Shown in pieces: positions 62,183-64,000 of a stretch of DNA of 64,000 nt; within the stretch, counting starts at the first letter, position 1, and each line of letters opens with the position of its first letter. This DNA is from Pilatotrama ljubarskyi (lineage: Eukaryota; Basidiomycota; Agaricomycetes; Polyporales; Polyporaceae). Where the stretch lies: contig MU277699.1 in NCBI GenBank assembly GCA_022385805.1, positions 112,242-176,241 of the forward strand. The letters run 5' to 3'. The position numbers and the translations under genes are program-made. The notes under the pieces are model-generated. The model did no database searches and was not told where the DNA came from. It saw only the letters and a program-made list of their open reading frames with translations.

Positions 62183-62440
62183 TGTACGGAATGCAGCGAA
62201 CACGGAACCACGGACGCGGACGAGTACGAGCGGGCCCCACTGGTAAGCTGATACGGCAGGCGAGGACGAGACGCCAGAGACGATATGGGGGAAAATGTAC
62301 CAGCTCAAAGCCGAGGAGACGTTGCCCCAGCCCGAGGGTGCTTATATTGAGTACTGTAACTCTGAGCTTATCTCGTGTATCTTACTAGCACTAACAAAGT
62401 AACTACGCATAACGGAAGCGCTCGTATGGTGCTCGTAACA
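62183..62440 (-). repeat. 3' LTR of the Ty3/Gypsy element (boundaries approximate)
   Basis: On the minus strand the pol frame is followed by a purine-rich tract (GAGAGGGGGG, about 62445-62454), then TGTTACGAGC starting at 62440, a standard LTR beginning. An internal TATA box (AATATAAG) lies at about 62345. The LTR probably ends near 62183 with CGTACA, length about 260 nt. The outer end is inferred. Confidence 0.6.
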
Positions 62441-62467
62441 AATACCCCCCTCTCAAGAATCGTGTCC

Positions 62468-64000
62468 TCACGATTCCACGAGTACGTCTTCAACTAGTCC
62501 TAGAGTCCAATATTGTTTAGTACAGTATTTTTGCCACCCATTCCATGCTTTATCCCAGACTGTTTCTGTTGGTGTTGCTACTTGTATACTACGTGACCGA
62601 GGTGCTATAGTAATAGTCGGCATACGAGGCGCTGTAGGATTATCCTTGTGAAAACGGTCCAGCAAAGGTTTGCAGCTTTTCATCAATTCACTTCGCTTCT
62701 CCCATGTATTCTCAGATCGTGGTTTGTCCTTCCACTTCACCAAATACCGTAGACCTCCACGCACTACTTTAGAATCTAGTACCTCCTCTGGTACTGGTGG
62801 GGCATCTGTGATGTCTGGGGCCACAGTCTCCATCCGGGGTTGATCAGGGAAGGTTGGCTGATGAGCGGGGGATAAGAGGGCTTCATTGAAGACTGGATGA
62901 ATGGCTTTCCATTGCCTGGGAAGCTTGAGACGGTATGCACCGGGGCCCACCTTTGACTGTACTTCGAAGGGGCCATAGCGCTTATCCTCAAGCTTCTTGT
63001 GAGGCCGCTCACTCGGTATATGGAATGAGTCAAGGAATACCCAGTCTCCAGGTTTGTACTCAAGCGATTCACGACGGTGACGGTCGTATTTTCGCTTCAT
63101 AGCCTCTTTGGCAAGCTCTAATGCTGCAGAAGCCTGCCGAGAAATCCCCTTCATCCGTGTAGCAAACTGCTCAGCTGCCTCTGCTAGCACTGGCTTCCTA
63201 GTTTCAACCCCGGTGAAGGCTTCACGCCCATGGGTCATGTAGAATGGCGAAAATCCTGTGGCTGAGTGCTTTCTGTTTCGGTATGCAAACATGGCAAGCG
63301 GCAACCAGTCAGCCCAGTCATCTTGGCGGTGATTCACAAAGATACGAAGGTAGTTCTCTATCTCTTGATTGATGCGTTCAGTTTGCCCATCTGTCTGAGG
63401 GTGATAGGCGGTGCTTGGGTTTCCTTGGATACCCAGCTTCCGGTACAGGTCCCGGATGAACGCTGAGACAAAGACCGACCCTCGATCTGAGTATATGCGC
63501 CTAGGCAGTCCATGGTTGGCATACACATGTTTGATAAACAGGTTAGCCCAGCCTTCAGAAGTAAGTTGGTCGGTGCAAGGAATGGCAATGAAGTCTTTCG
63601 ACTTCATGTCCACAATGACAAGGATTGCATTGTTCCCATGGGAACCAGGGAGATGAGTAATCATATCCACTGATATGTATTCCCAATTGTAGTCAGCAAT
63701 TGGGTTGGGGTTTAATGGTGCAGCGCGAGGTCGATGGTCAATTTTTGCTCGCTGGCATATGGCACATCCCTTGATGTATGCGCAGATGTCTTTGCGCATA
63801 GACGGCCACCAGTATGAGCGAAAAATCAATCCCTGGGTCTTCTCTCTGCCCGGATGACCTGCACTGACCGAGTCATGGTGCGCTGCTATAATGCGACCAC
63901 GTAAACCCTTATCATTGGGTATGACTAACTTCCCCTTCCTGTAGGTGAGACCGTCCTCGGTCATCTCAAAATCCCCATTGTTACCCAATTGAGCAACAAC
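62468..64000 (-). CDS. Pol polyprotein C-terminus: integrase with chromodomain (partial)
   Basis: The frame is open at the right edge and ends at 62468, with no intron, leaving about 510 residues of the C-terminal part of Pol. A zinc-binding HHCC domain (HHDSVSAGHPG, then CAICQRAK) is followed by the integrase core with its three acids in ISVDMITHLPG, IYSDRGSVF and TDGQTERINQEIE. Then comes the GPY/F-type segment (RYGPFEVQSKVGPGAYRLKLP) and a chromodomain (EEVLDSKVVRGGLRYLVKWK, with NTWEKRSEL after it). Chromodomains of chromoviruses guide integration to marked chromatin. The integrase core is intact with no stops, unlike an old copy. Native start is not in the window. Confidence 0.93.
   Translation of the reverse strand, partial: VVAQLGNNGDFEMTEDGLTYRKGKLVIPNDKGLRGRIIAAHHDSVSAGHPGREKTQGLIFRSYWWPSMRKDICAYIKGCAICQRAKIDHRPRAAPLNPNPIADYNWEYISVDMITHLPGSHGNNAILVIVDMKSKDFIAIPCTDQLTSEGWANLFIKHVYANHGLPRRIYSDRGSVFVSAFIRDLYRKLGIQGNPSTAYHPQTDGQTERINQEIENYLRIFVNHRQDDWADWLPLAMFAYRNRKHSATGFSPFYMTHGREAFTGVETRKPVLAEAAEQFATRMKGISRQASAALELAKEAMKRKYDRHRRESLEYKPGDWVFLDSFHIPSERPHKKLEDKRYGPFEVQSKVGPGAYRLKLPRQWKAIHPVFNEALLSPAHQPTFPDQPRMETVAPDITDAPPVPEEVLDSKVVRGGLRYLVKWKDKPRSENTWEKRSELMKSCKPLLDRFHKDNPTAPRMPTITIAPRSRSIQVATPTETVWDKAWNGWQKYCTKQYWTLGLVEDVLVES

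Larger units (their letters stand above)
62183..64000 (-). mobile_element. Ty3/Gypsy LTR retrotransposon (chromovirus), 3' part
   Basis: The element runs from the right edge towards lower coordinates: integrase with chromodomain, polypurine tract, and 3' LTR. The reverse transcriptase, protease, Gag and 5' LTR must lie beyond 64000. The coding frame is uninterrupted over more than 500 codons, which suggests a recent insertion. Confidence 0.85.

Overview
The window is nuclear DNA from a filamentous basidiomycete, most probably an Agaricomycete of polypore type. I infer this from dense short GT-AG introns (mostly 47-110 nt), CACCATGG-type starts, and typical families: an expanded DUF6535 family, F-box-like proteins with poor repeats, a Zn(II)2Cys6 factor, a KAR9/GAR protein, KEI1 and a Ty3/Gypsy chromovirus. 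All spliced models below were built by hand. Except where stated, each gives a total exon length divisible by three.

Left part (1-24 kb): the 3' end of an unknown gene; a 17-exon SIR2 deacetylase tail-to-tail with a KAT14-like acetyltransferase; two tandem aldehyde dehydrogenases with identical intron positions; a small PET117 gene divergent from a Cue2-like Smr-domain gene; a PQ-loop membrane protein with a reading-frame lesion; an F-box-like gene; a SLY41-type triose-phosphate-translocator-family transporter; and a secreted beta-propeller protein.

Middle (24-46 kb): a gene-poor stretch; an unknown protein; an eIF4E2/4EHP-like cap-binding protein divergent from the IPC-synthase subunit KEI1; a phosphopantetheinyl-transferase-like protein that has lost its metal ligands; a low-complexity protein; a PP2C phosphatase; a 2.5-kb gene-free gap; a zinc-cluster transcription factor; an intact paralogue of the PQ-loop gene; and a second F-box-like gene.

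Right part (46-64 kb): a Clr2-like silencing factor; a KAR9/GAR microtubule protein; a TRAPPC12-like trafficking protein; a RED/IK splicing protein; a DUF6535 gene whose 3' half is decaying; and the 3' end of a Ty3/Gypsy chromovirus (integrase with chromodomain, then its LTR) running off the right edge.

Most genes are unrelated housekeeping functions, so this is not an operon-like cluster. Common threads are chromatin control (SIR2, KAT14-like, Clr2), membrane traffic and lipids (SLY41, KEI1, TRAPPC12) and two duplicated families (aldehyde dehydrogenases in tandem, PQ-loop genes 26 kb apart). The most unusual observations are three adjacent micro-exons of 7, 12 and 9 nt in SIR2, and the PPTase-like pseudoenzyme.
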